Source of the DNA: Crocinitomicaceae bacterium
GTDB taxonomy: Bacteria; Bacteroidota; Bacteroidia; Flavobacteriales_D; Crocinitomicaceae
NCBI GenBank assembly: GCA_020635955.1
Contig: JACJYW010000010.1
Coordinates: 62,001-126,000, forward strand
Reading direction: 5' to 3'
DNA length: 64,000 nt
Shown here: in pieces, positions 9,314 through 18,651 of the stretch
Layout of the letters: the number at the start of each line of letters is the position of its first letter
Numbering within the stretch: the stretch's first letter is position 1
Notes under the pieces: model-generated
What the model was told of the DNA's origin: nothing
Database searches by the model: none
Seen by the model: only the letters and a program-made list of their open reading frames with translations
Position numbers and translations under genes: made by a program

Positions 9314-9928
9314 ATGAATGGGACTAAATTATTGATGATCGCCATCACCTTTATGGGTTTGGGGTTATCATCTTGCAGCAAGGAAGAAGGAGATCAATCA
9401 GAATTAATTGGGCTAAGTGATGAAGAGAAGCAGGATCTTATGTTTCTCAGGGAAGAAGAGAAGTTGGCGCGGGATGTTTATTTGCATTCATTTGATGAAT
9501 ATGGGGTGAACATATTCAAGAACATTGCCAATAGCGAGCAATCTCACATGGATGAAATGTTAAGCGTGATCACTTACTTTGGTTTGGTGGATCCTGCTCA
9601 TAGTGAAAGAGGGGTTTTCAATGATCCTGAATTACAGGAGTTATATAATCAACTGGTTACGCAGTCTGATATTAGTTTAGTCGAAGCATATAAGGTTGGG
9701 GCTACCATAGAAGATCTGGACATCAATGATCTCAACAATTGTGAGTCTAGAACATCTGTTTCAACCATTCTAGATGCATACGAATTTTTGGAGTGTGGCT
9801 CACGAAATCACTTGCGACAGTATTATGGTAAATTACAAGAACAGGGTGTTTCTTATGCACCTCAATACATTTCGGTAGATTATTTTAATAGTATCGTTAA
9901 TTCTGATAAAGAAAGTTGTGGGTCCTAA
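9314..9928 (+). CDS. DUF2202 ferritin-like lipoprotein
   Basis: 204 residues from the ATG at 9314, which puts a lipoprotein signal (MNGTKLLMIAITFMGLGLSSC) at the N-terminus; earlier in-frame starts lack it. The conserved block REEEKLARDVYLHSFDEYG followed by IANSEQSHMDEMLSVITYFG is the metal-binding helix pair of DUF2202 proteins, a ferritin-like family related to rubrerythrin. The Glu and Glu-x-x-His residues fit a diiron or similar site. The function is unknown; a redox or metal-storage role at the cell envelope is inferred. Confidence 0.85.
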   Translation: MNGTKLLMIAITFMGLGLSSCSKEEGDQSELIGLSDEEKQDLMFLREEEKLARDVYLHSFDEYGVNIFKNIANSEQSHMDEMLSVITYFGLVDPAHSERGVFNDPELQELYNQLVTQSDISLVEAYKVGATIEDLDINDLNNCESRTSVSTILDAYEFLECGSRNHLRQYYGKLQEQGVSYAPQYISVDYFNSIVNSDKESCGS

Positions 9929-10101
9929 AATGGATTTATCAGCTCATGCTCAATAGCTTTTCGCGCGAGGTCAAAATTTCATGAAGATCGTGCAAGGATT
10001 CATGAAGATTTGGCTTCGCCGAATTGTCGCTTGTACGGATCATCATTACAATTTACTTTTTAAGTCTCCAATTCTTTCATAAGTAATGATATATTTATAA
10101 G

Positions 10102-12252
10102 GTGAAGTATTTAATAATCATCTTTTTATATTGTTCGTCTTGCCTTGTATTGGCATCTGAAAAAACGGATAGTTTGTGGACGGTTTGGCAGGACGAGACC
10201 ATCCCGGTTATTGATAGGGTAAATGCTATTAATGATATAGCCGGAGAGTTTTATCGATCAAAATCGGACAGTGCTAAAGTTTTGGCAGAAATGGGTTTAG
10301 AAGCAGCTGAAAAAGCAGGTTACCTAAATGGTGTCTACCGATCCAAATTTCTCATAGGTCAATCTTTATACTATAAAGGGGAAAGAGATGAAGCAATGAT
10401 GGTGCTTCAAAACTTACTTGAATCCATTCAAATAAAATCAAAAGAAGATCTCAAAATTCAAGCAGATGTTGAATATTTTCTGGGAATTAGATACATGTTA
10501 AGAGGTCTTTATAGTAAAGCATTAGAACTCTGTTTCAAATCACTGGATCATTATACAAAACTTCAGGATAAAGATGGTTTGATATCGAGCCATGTGGGAT
10601 TGAATTATATCTATAAAAATCAAGGTTTGTATGAACAGTCCAGGGCTCATTTATCCGTTGCAGATAGTATTGCTTTAGCCATTCAGGACACAACAGCACA
10701 TTATGTAGTAATTGGCAACTTAGCTGTAGTACTTTCTCTTGAAGGAAAGTTTGATGAGTCAGATTCATTGCATTATCTGGTGATGGAGAATGATCGAAAG
10801 ATTGGTAATATTTCTGGAATTGCATTGACCTATAACAATATTGGCTGGAACTATGAGATCAGGGAAGATTATGAGAAAGCCAGGGAATATTATACTAAGA
10901 GTCTTGAGCTTTCAACTCAGATAAATTATGATTTCTACATCAATATTGCCCGTTCAAACTTATCTAGAATGGCACTTAAACTTGGGGATCCACAAGAAGC
11001 GGTGAGGCAGGCTTTACCTGTTTATGAGAAAGCCATTAGTATGAGTGATATCCGAAGGCAGGAAGAATCATTGAATGTTTTGCATAAAGCCTATGCATCT
11101 ATTGGTAATTTTTCGCAGGCCTATTCACACTTGTTGAAATATATAGAGATAAGGGACTCTATCAGAAATGATAACAACGTGCAGGAAGCAACAACCAAGG
11201 AACTTCAATATCATTTTGAAAAGGAACAATTAACGGATAGTATAAATTTTGCCAAACAACAACAAATTTCTCACCTACAGTTAAAGCAGCAGGAATCTGA
11301 ATTACAAAATGAAGCACAATTCAGATATTTCTTATTTGTGGGATTAGGTCTGGCCGTGCTATTTGGGATATTTATTTTTAACCGATTCAAAGTTACCAGT
11401 AAACAAAAGGTCATCATAGAAGATGCCCATCATGCACTGGAAGAAAAGAACCAGGAGATCATGGATTCGATCACCTACGCAAAGCGTATTCAAAACGCGA
11501 TATTACCACCATCCAAATTGGTGAAAGAATACCTGAATAATAGCTTTATTTTATACAAACCTAAAGATGTGGTAGCGGGAGACTTTTACTGGATGGAACC
11601 GTATGGAGACAAAGTACTGTTTGCGGCAGCAGATTGTACGGGTCATGGGGTACCGGGAGCAATGGTATCTGTTATCTGTAATAATGGTTTGAATCGTTCG
11701 GTGCGTGAGTTTGGGTTGACTGATCCCGGTGAGATTCTTACCAAAACAAGAGAATTGGTCATTAAGGAATTTGAAAAAAGTGAAGATGAGGTGAAGGATG
11801 GAATGGATATCGCTCTCGTTTCACTCGAGCTCAGAGCGAGTGCGGAGAGCGAGAATGAAACTCCTCATTCTCATTCTGCTTCTCATTCTATTTTGAAATA
11901 TGCAGGTGCTCATAATCCCTTGTGGGTAATTCGAAAAGGGTCTTCAGAAGTGGAAGAGTATAAGGCAGATAAGCAACCTATTGGGGTTCATGATAATCCA
12001 GTACCCTTTGCCACGAATACTGTACAATTGAATTCAGGCGATTGTTTCTATATCTTCTCTGATGGATTTGCAGATCAGTTTGGTGGGGAAAAGGGCAAAA
12101 AATACAAGTCAACCAATTTCAAACAATTGTTGCTTTCTATACAGGATCAACCTATTGAGAAGCAAAGAGAGCTCATTGATAAGGCATTTGAAATGTGGAG
12201 AGGAAATCTTGAACAGATAGATGACCTGTGTATTATTGGTGTACAGGTATAA
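10102..12252 (+). CDS. TPR sensor with SpoIIE/PP2C phosphatase domain
   Basis: 716 residues from GTG. A signal peptide (KYLIIIFLYCSSCLVLASE), periplasmic TPR repeats (about 40-370), one membrane helix (FLFVGLGLAVLFGIFIF, near 410-430), a coiled coil (EEKNQEIMDSITYAKRIQ) and a SpoIIE-type Ser/Thr phosphatase (about 455-716) are visible. Metal-binding motifs are intact: GDFYW, ADCTGHGVPGA, KDGMD, SDGFADQFGG and DDLCIIGV. The expected reaction is dephosphorylation of a Ser or Thr in a regulatory protein. A low-complexity stretch of about 13 extra residues (near 577-598) lies in a loop that is short in the three paralogues. Confidence 0.9.
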   Translation: MKYLIIIFLYCSSCLVLASEKTDSLWTVWQDETIPVIDRVNAINDIAGEFYRSKSDSAKVLAEMGLEAAEKAGYLNGVYRSKFLIGQSLYYKGERDEAMMVLQNLLESIQIKSKEDLKIQADVEYFLGIRYMLRGLYSKALELCFKSLDHYTKLQDKDGLISSHVGLNYIYKNQGLYEQSRAHLSVADSIALAIQDTTAHYVVIGNLAVVLSLEGKFDESDSLHYLVMENDRKIGNISGIALTYNNIGWNYEIREDYEKAREYYTKSLELSTQINYDFYINIARSNLSRMALKLGDPQEAVRQALPVYEKAISMSDIRRQEESLNVLHKAYASIGNFSQAYSHLLKYIEIRDSIRNDNNVQEATTKELQYHFEKEQLTDSINFAKQQQISHLQLKQQESELQNEAQFRYFLFVGLGLAVLFGIFIFNRFKVTSKQKVIIEDAHHALEEKNQEIMDSITYAKRIQNAILPPSKLVKEYLNNSFILYKPKDVVAGDFYWMEPYGDKVLFAAADCTGHGVPGAMVSVICNNGLNRSVREFGLTDPGEILTKTRELVIKEFEKSEDEVKDGMDIALVSLELRASAESENETPHSHSASHSILKYAGAHNPLWVIRKGSSEVEEYKADKQPIGVHDNPVPFATNTVQLNSGDCFYIFSDGFADQFGGEKGKKYKSTNFKQLLLSIQDQPIEKQRELIDKAFEMWRGNLEQIDDLCIIGVQV

Positions 12253-12428
12253 TTTGTCATTTTTATAACTGTTCCAGCCCGAATGAAGCACCAATAAACT
12301 TCATAGCGTTTCCTGAATTATATCATTCAATACCTGTGGTTTAAGGTATATTTTCAACTAATATTTTAATACCGATAGGGGTAAAAGGAATTCTAATTGT
12401 CTTGTATTAAAGACCGAAAGTTAAACCT

Positions 12429-13247
12429 ATGAAAAACCAGCTTTTAATGTTGTCCTTATGTGTGCTCACTTTTGGAGGATATGCTCAAAAAAACGACCTC
12501 ACACTCAAGGTGGGTTATGGTCATTTGATCAGACAGGATCTGAATTTCTCACCAATGATCCATAAAAAAGGGTCTCCATTGAATTTTCATGGGGCGTACA
12601 ATCATACCGGCGAAAAGGTCAATCACGCCCTTGATGTGATGTTCAATATTTATAACCCTTCTATCACTGAACCTTTTGATTATTACAAGAACACTTCAGA
12701 TAAAACGTACACTACCACAAGGCATAGCTTTAAACAATTAGAGATCAACTATAGCTTTGATGTTCCGGTTTATAAAGGAGATAAGTTTACCCTGGCAGTA
12801 GGAGGTAGAGAGCACAATCGTTTGTTTGCTTCAGAATACTATTTTGCTGAAACCTCTAGTTTTTCATACTATTTCTCCTTTGGTGTGGACGCGCGCTTGC
12901 GCATGAATTATCTCTTCAATGAGAAAAATGAATTGAGTGCAACCTTACATACGCCTCTGGCCAGTTTCAATACCCGTTCACCTTATCTAGGAATTGATTC
13001 TCAATATTTGGAAGATAATCTCGAACAAAAGGGATTCAAAGCATTTTTGAATTATATCAGCCATGCCAAACTCCAAAGCTGGAATGTAGCGCAGGATCTT
13101 GATCTAACGTTGAATTACAAGAGACATTTATCTGAAAAATTTGACCTTACCGGCAGCTATTTTTTCAGTGCTAATTTCAATCAATCTCCAACAACATTTG
13201 CCTCAATTCAAAACACCTTTTTGATTGGAGCAGCCTATAAATTTTAA
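12429..13247 (+). CDS. putative outer-membrane beta-barrel protein
   Basis: 272 residues with a signal peptide (MKNQLLMLSLCVLTFGGYAQ). The mature part has alternating amphipathic strands and ends in an aromatic residue (NTFLIGAAYKF), as outer-membrane barrels do. No family is recognised. The S41 peptidase starts three bases after its stop codon, so the two are almost certainly co-transcribed and may work together at the envelope. Confidence 0.7.
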   Translation: MKNQLLMLSLCVLTFGGYAQKNDLTLKVGYGHLIRQDLNFSPMIHKKGSPLNFHGAYNHTGEKVNHALDVMFNIYNPSITEPFDYYKNTSDKTYTTTRHSFKQLEINYSFDVPVYKGDKFTLAVGGREHNRLFASEYYFAETSSFSYYFSFGVDARLRMNYLFNEKNELSATLHTPLASFNTRSPYLGIDSQYLEDNLEQKGFKAFLNYISHAKLQSWNVAQDLDLTLNYKRHLSEKFDLTGSYFFSANFNQSPTTFASIQNTFLIGAAYKF

Positions 13248-13250
13248 AAA

Positions 13251-14261
13251 ATGAAAAAGTCAATCTATTTAACCTTGCTCATAAGTTTATTTGCTTTTAC
13301 AGCTTGTAAAAAAGAATTGATCACAAAGGAACCTACCAGTGATCCGGAAGGGGTTTTTGAATATTTCTGGAAAGCCTTCGATACTGATTATGCCATTTTT
13401 CAGGAGCGTAATGTTAACTGGCAGGCACAATATGATACGTATCGTCCAATGGTAAATGCCAATACCACAGATGATGAGTTATTTGAGATCTTTAAGAACA
13501 TGCTCTCACCTCTGAATGATGCTCATGTGAAACTGATCAGACCAAATGATACCCTGTTTACACCAAACATTTACTACAGGTATCGTTTGGAAGATGACCT
13601 CTTTGATATTGAATTGATCAAAAGCAAGTATCTCAACAATGTGGAGAAAAATGGATACGATTTCAATACTTATGGTTGGTTAGAGAATAACATTGGTTAC
13701 GTTCATACTGTTTGGACCTCAGACAACTGGGAAGATATGGATAAGGTACTTGATTACTTCGAATCTGCTTCAGGATTGATCTTTGACCTGAGACACAATG
13801 GTGGAGGCAATTTTACAGCAGCTTTACATTGGTTTGGAAGATTCACGCAAGAAGAGCGCCTTGTGTTTTCGTCCCAATCAAAATTAGGGGCTGGAGAGAA
13901 TAATTTTACGGATTGGTATGATTGGAAAGTTACGCCGGAAGGAGATTATTTTGATAAACCAATTGTTGTGTTGACTGATCGTTATACTGTGAGTGCAGGA
14001 GAGCGTATTGCACTTGCATTTCAAACCTTGCCTAATGTGCAGATCGTAGGGGATTCTACCAATGGTGCCTTTTCATCCACCATACCAAGAGAGCTTCCCA
14101 ATGGCTGGAACTATTTTTACTCGGTAGAGAAGGTAAAAGATGCAAGTGGTGCATTTCCAGAAGGGATTGGTGTTTTGCCAGATCATTTAATTGAGAATAC
14201 TTCAAGCGAAATGCAAGCAGGGCAGGATAAAGCACTGGAGTATGCTTTGGGGCTGTTTTAG
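13251..14261 (+). CDS. S41 family peptidase, lipoprotein
   Basis: 336 residues. The lipoprotein signal MKKSIYLTLLISLFAFTACKKE is followed by an N-terminal helical cap and the S41/tail-specific protease core: GLIFDLRHNGGGNF, then DRYTVSAGERIALAF, where the Ser of VSAGE is the expected nucleophile, and VGDSTNGAFSS. No PDZ domain is evident, as in several Bacteroidota S41 lipoproteins. It should act in the periplasm or at the outer membrane on an unknown substrate. It forms an operon with the upstream barrel-like gene (3-base gap). Confidence 0.87.
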   Translation: MKKSIYLTLLISLFAFTACKKELITKEPTSDPEGVFEYFWKAFDTDYAIFQERNVNWQAQYDTYRPMVNANTTDDELFEIFKNMLSPLNDAHVKLIRPNDTLFTPNIYYRYRLEDDLFDIELIKSKYLNNVEKNGYDFNTYGWLENNIGYVHTVWTSDNWEDMDKVLDYFESASGLIFDLRHNGGGNFTAALHWFGRFTQEERLVFSSQSKLGAGENNFTDWYDWKVTPEGDYFDKPIVVLTDRYTVSAGERIALAFQTLPNVQIVGDSTNGAFSSTIPRELPNGWNYFYSVEKVKDASGAFPEGIGVLPDHLIENTSSEMQAGQDKALEYALGLF

Positions 14262-14303
14262 CGGTCGAATTTTGGGTAGGTTCTAGGCATAATTTCAACA
14301 GAA

Positions 14304-15011
14304 CTAATACATTTTAAACTGCTTGCCTTCAAGTACCAGATTGATACAATTGCCATCCAGACAGTACTCTATGTCCTTTCCTTTTCTGGGTAAATTGAAT
14401 TTAAATTCAATGGGTTCAACACCATCCGGATCATAGTTTGGCACAAGTTGATATGGAAGCTTTTCAATTTGCGGAATCACATCTGAGTCTTCAAGCTCTT
14501 CATACTGACCATCCTTATAGCTTTTAAAGTCAATGCCTGATGAGCAAATAGGCCCACAACCCCAATTTTCAGTAGCTATCAGTTGAGAGCCGTCCGCCAT
14601 GTTCCAATAGGTCATAGTATAAGTAACTTCAGCTCCAAGGGGTGTATATTGAATGTACCCACTGGCAGGATCCAAAACCTCAATGCCATAAGTATTGTAA
14701 TAATCTAACTCTTGTTTCTCAATAATAGTTTTGACATCTGTCGCTCGTTTATCTTGCTTGTGTTCCAGGATGGCCAACAGCAGGTCATAATTACTACCAA
14801 CTGCAAATTTCTCTATTCCGGTGAGTTCATCTATGATCGCATTAACTGTAGCTGAATCTTTTGCCGTTATTCCTATATGTACTTCTTCAACTATCTCTTC
14901 TGATTCAACTTCTTCAGATGTTTCAGAGGTATCATTTTCTGAGCAGGAGATCATACTCAGTAGAAGGAAGAACAAAATAGTGCTTGCCTGCAATTTGGAT
15001 ATAGTTTTCAT
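14304..15011 (-). CDS. hypothetical acidic lipoprotein
   Basis: 235 residues. The signal peptide ends in the lipobox LLLSMISCSEND, followed by a very acidic linker (SETSEEVESEEIVEE). Later segments include GITAKDSATVNAIIDELTGI and IENWGC-type cysteines (ATENWGCGPICSSGIDF). I do not recognise a family. It is convergent with the S41 gene and the stops are about 40 bases apart. Confidence 0.7.
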   Translation of the reverse strand: MKTISKLQASTILFFLLLSMISCSENDTSETSEEVESEEIVEEVHIGITAKDSATVNAIIDELTGIEKFAVGSNYDLLLAILEHKQDKRATDVKTIIEKQELDYYNTYGIEVLDPASGYIQYTPLGAEVTYTMTYWNMADGSQLIATENWGCGPICSSGIDFKSYKDGQYEELEDSDVIPQIEKLPYQLVPNYDPDGVEPIEFKFNLPRKGKDIEYCLDGNCINLVLEGKQFKMY

Positions 15012-15059
15012 AATAGGTTAAAACTAATGTTATTTTCTTTGGTACGGAACATTATCGTC

Positions 15060-15310
15060 TCAAGGACAATGTGTTATCATTCTTCCTTCGATCTTCCTAC
15101 GACTCCGCTCAGGATGACACTCGGGATTCATCAAAGTGTGCCAATACCGAAGCTTCATGCGCAAACGTTCGAAATGACAGAGGGTTTCTTCCCCCTTTGG
15201 AGGGGGATAAAGGGGGAGGAGATACTATGTTCTGAATGTCCTCCCTCTTCCGTCTCTCCCGAATGGTCGGGACAGGCACTCCAAAGGGAGAGACTTGGTA
15301 TTGCTTCTAA
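15060..15310. repeat. gene-free gap filled with dispersed palindromic repeat sequence
   Basis: The 304-base gap between the acidic lipoprotein and the GH16 gene holds pieces of the dispersed repeat family of this genome: CGACTCCGCTCAGGATGACA near 15110, CGTTCGAAATGACAG near 15160, an inverted CCCCCTTTGG/CCAAAGGG type pair, and CCCGAATGGTCGGG near 15259. It is richer in G and C than the genes around it. No believable gene was seen here. Confidence 0.7.
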
Positions 15311-15315
15311 CTAAA

Positions 15316-16086
15316 TTACGGACACCCCTCATAAACCCTTACCCAGTCGACTTCAAAAATATCTGGTAGGTCAGCATCTGAGCCGTCATAATCCGGGGTA
15401 GCATACATTTGAAAAACGATCTTCATAGGGTGATCATAAGGCCATTTTTTCCATCCGGTGGCAAATTGATTGAACGTCCAGTAGTGGCTGCCATCTAAAT
15501 AGAACTCTAAACGGTTGTTGTACCAGTGCATTCCATAAACGTGAAACTCATCTGAGGCGTCTGCCAATTCATAGGAGGTGGAATGCCGATCACGATCTCT
15601 GCCGTTTTTGAAGTTAGAATGTTTAGTGTGCAAATTCGTGTATACATTTGGTGCATTGTGCCCCCAGTATTCCATGATATCTATCTCACCGCAATTAGGC
15701 CATTCCCCGTATTCTTCATAGGAACCTAATAACCAAAATACCGGCCATGCAATGTTGGCTTTGGGCAGTCTGGCTCTGCATTCTACTCTACCATAAGGGC
15801 CAATGTTGGGTGATACGATATCCGCTCCGGTATATTCATAACCTTCATAACTTTCTTTATGTAGCTCAAGAATGAGGTAGCCATTCTCCGTACGAACGTT
15901 CTCCGATCGATCTGTGCGGTATGTATTGCCGTTAGGCGCCACCGTTGGGGTCCAATAATTGAGATCTAAGGTGTCAAATTCATCTTCCATCACCAGGCAC
16001 CAATTATCAATGTGCGGATCAGGATCTTCTTTTTTGCAGGATGCCAAAGAGGTGAGCACCAATAGAATAGTAAGTAGTTTGTACAT
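15316..16086 (-). CDS. glycoside hydrolase family 16 lipoprotein
   Basis: 256 residues from the ATG at 16086, which gives the lipoprotein signal MYKLLTILLVLTSLASCKKE; an earlier in-frame start adds 40 unrelated residues. The active-site signature of GH16 is intact: GEIDIMEYWGH, with the two Glu acting as nucleophile and acid/base. Other family blocks are LILELHKESYEGYEYTG, GRVECRARLP, WPVFWLLG and FHVYGMHWYNNRLEFYLDG. GH16 enzymes cut beta-1,3 or beta-1,4 glucans and galactans such as laminarin or agar. The lipid anchor suggests action at the cell surface. Confidence 0.92.
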   Translation of the reverse strand: MYKLLTILLVLTSLASCKKEDPDPHIDNWCLVMEDEFDTLDLNYWTPTVAPNGNTYRTDRSENVRTENGYLILELHKESYEGYEYTGADIVSPNIGPYGRVECRARLPKANIAWPVFWLLGSYEEYGEWPNCGEIDIMEYWGHNAPNVYTNLHTKHSNFKNGRDRDRHSTSYELADASDEFHVYGMHWYNNRLEFYLDGSHYWTFNQFATGWKKWPYDHPMKIVFQMYATPDYDGSDADLPDIFEVDWVRVYEGCP

Positions 16087-16248
16087 GATCAATAGCTTTG
16101 GTTTAATATACGAAGATTTGGGGGAAAGAAGTTGGGAGATTGAACTTGTTCCTAACGGCATGAATGTTCTTGTCACCAATATGGTTAAGGTTATCGTCTT
16201 TATCAATAACCCCTGTCCCCATATTTTAATGAGGAAATGAAGTCTTGT

Positions 16249-17451
16249 TTAATCAATAATTATTCGTTTGGTAACCAGACCAAATTCTCCAAATAATTTT
16301 AAGATGAAAAGTCCATGATAATTATCAAGTGAAATTTGATTGTTTTCCAGATTTCCACTTGAAATGAGTTCACCAGATTCATTTATAACTTCATAGAATA
16401 TTGCTCCTTCATTTTTAATTTCAATTTTAATAATTCCATTATGACTTGGGTTCGGGAATACTTTTATAGCGGGAAAGTAACTTTCAATGGTATTCGCATT
16501 TCCAGTTGCAGATAGATTAAATACTGAGAATCTTGAATAATCTCCGCTATAAAAAATGCTGTCTTTAACATCAATTCCAGAACATCCTGAAGAAATAGGG
16601 TAACTATCGATCAAAACAGATGTAGTTGACGAAATATCGTAAACTGCCACAACATTGTTTGAACCATTTTGCGTGCCTTGAAAAATTTTATTGTCGTAAT
16701 AGCCAACACCTCTTCCTGTCAACCCAATGCCCCCAGACAACAACAGGTTGATATTGGATGGAACTGAAATATCAAATACATCAAAACCACTGGAATTACC
16801 TTTTGATGAGAATAATCGATCCGTTAGAGTGTCAATATTTATTTCATAGTAATCGCTTCCCAAAGAAGTAACAACGCTAGGGTTTATAGGGTCAGATACA
16901 TCTATCACTTTAACACCATTTGCAGTTGCTGCGTATAGAATGGTATCATGAATTGCTAACTCCCGACAATATGAGGCACCTATGTAAACTTTATTAATGA
17001 TGTTCGGGGTTGAAAGATTAGATTGGTCGACAACATATATAGAGTCATTAGCCAAAGACAAGTAGAAATAATCACCGTTAACAGCTACGCCGCATGGAAG
17101 ACCATTTAAATTGGTCAAATTCCCAAGAGTGATAGGTGCATTAATATTAGTGAAGTCTGAAATACTTAGAGTATGTGACATCCAACTACCTGAATAAACT
17201 ATTGAATCACTTACCTGAATAAAATCTGTTCCTCCATTGACACTTACACTACTGACGTCTGTAATATTATTAGGGTCAGAGCAATTAAGAGCCCTTGTTC
17301 CTGAAGAGAATCCAGTTCCAACTAAAACATAATCATCATATAAATATTTCACATATGGTGCATTGTTAGTTGTGTCTCCTAAGAATTGAATGTATTGCGC
17401 ATTTACCTGAAAAGAGAGGTATAAACATGCCAGTGATAGTACTTTTTTCAT
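16249..17451 (-). CDS. LVIVD-type repeat protein with type IX secretion domain
   Basis: 400 residues with a signal peptide (MKKVLSLACLYLSFQVNAQ). The middle carries repeated beta-propeller-like blades of the LVIVD type, for example GVKVIDVSDPINPSVVTSLG and similar Y-x-x-D-N/S-x-I elements. The C-terminus (IKVFPNPSHNGIIKIEIKN ... LFILKLFGEFGLVTKRIIID) is a type A T9SS sorting domain. The protein is probably surface-exposed or secreted; the ligand is unknown. Confidence 0.85.
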   Translation of the reverse strand: MKKVLSLACLYLSFQVNAQYIQFLGDTTNNAPYVKYLYDDYVLVGTGFSSGTRALNCSDPNNITDVSSVSVNGGTDFIQVSDSIVYSGSWMSHTLSISDFTNINAPITLGNLTNLNGLPCGVAVNGDYFYLSLANDSIYVVDQSNLSTPNIINKVYIGASYCRELAIHDTILYAATANGVKVIDVSDPINPSVVTSLGSDYYEINIDTLTDRLFSSKGNSSGFDVFDISVPSNINLLLSGGIGLTGRGVGYYDNKIFQGTQNGSNNVVAVYDISSTTSVLIDSYPISSGCSGIDVKDSIFYSGDYSRFSVFNLSATGNANTIESYFPAIKVFPNPSHNGIIKIEIKNEGAIFYEVINESGELISSGNLENNQISLDNYHGLFILKLFGEFGLVTKRIIID

Positions 17452-17634
17452 GGGTTAACTGAAATAATTATCTACAAAGATAATACTTTAAAACCCTTGT
17501 CACGGATTTGACTTCTTCGATCTATTCTACGGAAAGTTCAAGTGCAATTAATTCATCTTGGGTTAAGTCGAGCTATAAATCTAGAAAAATGTAGTTGGTA
17601 TTGTTGCTTTTTATTTTATCCGCATTCTAAGGTC

Positions 17635-18432
17635 ATGAAGACATCATTGATAATAGCGTTCGTTGTAGTACTCACTTCATGTGCGCAAAAGGAAGAGATA
17701 ATAGTTGTGGCAGATCAAAAATTTGAAATTCCAAAAATTAAAGTAGGAAGCCTGGACTCAAGTTTTAAATTAATGGCTGATACTATGTCATCCGCTTCGT
17801 CTATGCTTGTAGGTAGGTACGGTTTTGATGCCGAAGTAGATCTAACACAGAATTTTGGAGGAGCAAGAAGATCCATTTACCAGTATTATACAGATTCAAT
17901 TAGAAAAATGATATATGAATTGCCTAGTGATGGATTTCAGATATATGTTGATTATTCACAGGATATTCCTGTTCCTATTTGGAATAAAGAAACAACGCTC
18001 AATTGTTTTCCAGTGTTTGTGGTGAATGAGACCAAACATACCAAGGCTTTTCACGGAAAAGACAGCTATCTTTTTTGTACACAAGAGGCAAAAATGAAGT
18101 ATAATTTTTATCCGGTATCGCATGTCCCTTTTGATTTTTGTGGGCATGGGCATTATTTGGTTCCCGTTTTGCCGCAGCAGTATATGCTGTTTTTATTGCC
18201 AAAGTATGAAGGCAACATGAAAACAGAAATGCGTATAACGCTTCAAATGAATGGTATTTTGTATAGATCAAAACCATTCATGGGAACCGTTGATTCTACA
18301 CAGTTCTTATTGAGCAAATTCTGGTATGATGATGATGAAGACCAATTATCTTTTGGTACCATCAGCCACTATTTTAATGGGGCACCACCCTTAAAAAATA
18401 GATATACTCAAAGTGTTTACATGGTGTATTAG
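17635..18432 (+). CDS. hypothetical lipoprotein, 265 residues
   Basis: The ATG at 17635 is chosen because it opens directly with a lipoprotein signal, MKTSLIIAFVVVLTSCAQKE; the longer reading frame upstream is not signal-like. The mature part has mixed alpha/beta composition with several Trp, Tyr and Pro residues (DYSQDIPVPIWNKETT, FDFCGHGHYLVPVLPQQYM). No family is recognised. Its stop codon touches the 3' end of a broken gene on the other strand. Confidence 0.7.
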   Translation: MKTSLIIAFVVVLTSCAQKEEIIVVADQKFEIPKIKVGSLDSSFKLMADTMSSASSMLVGRYGFDAEVDLTQNFGGARRSIYQYYTDSIRKMIYELPSDGFQIYVDYSQDIPVPIWNKETTLNCFPVFVVNETKHTKAFHGKDSYLFCTQEAKMKYNFYPVSHVPFDFCGHGHYLVPVLPQQYMLFLLPKYEGNMKTEMRITLQMNGILYRSKPFMGTVDSTQFLLSKFWYDDDEDQLSFGTISHYFNGAPPLKNRYTQSVYMVY

Positions 18433-18433
18433 A

Positions 18434-18604
18434 AATGACTCTCCGGTTGGGACAAGTATTTCACCATGTTTTTCAATGATCAGGGTTTCTTCTTTACCCA
18501 CTTCAAAGCCGGAAAAATGACCTGATTCAATTTCAAGATAGGTTAAGGTGACTGTGTTTTTATGGAATTTCATTTTCCCTGAGAGACGATAGGACTCCGT
18601 TTTA
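18434..18604 (-). pseudogene. C-terminal fragment of the gene found intact at 21176-21559
   Basis: On the minus strand this stretch encodes TESYRLSGKMKFHKNTV and then YLEIESGHFSGFEVGKEE, LIIEKHGEILVPTGES. That matches the last 60 or so residues of the intact copy at 21.2 kb (YLEIEAGHFSGFEVGKEE, LIIERHGEILVPTGEP) with few changes. The signal peptide and first half are missing and there is no proper start, so it is a broken paralogue. Confidence 0.85.
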
Positions 18605-18651
18605 GTCGTCCTAACTGAAACCTATTCCACGGCAAATCATATATTTAAGCC

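Noticed and set aside
15027..15314. 95-codon frame on the plus strand in the gap before the GH16 gene
   Set aside because: It reads through dispersed repeat sequence and does not look like a protein.
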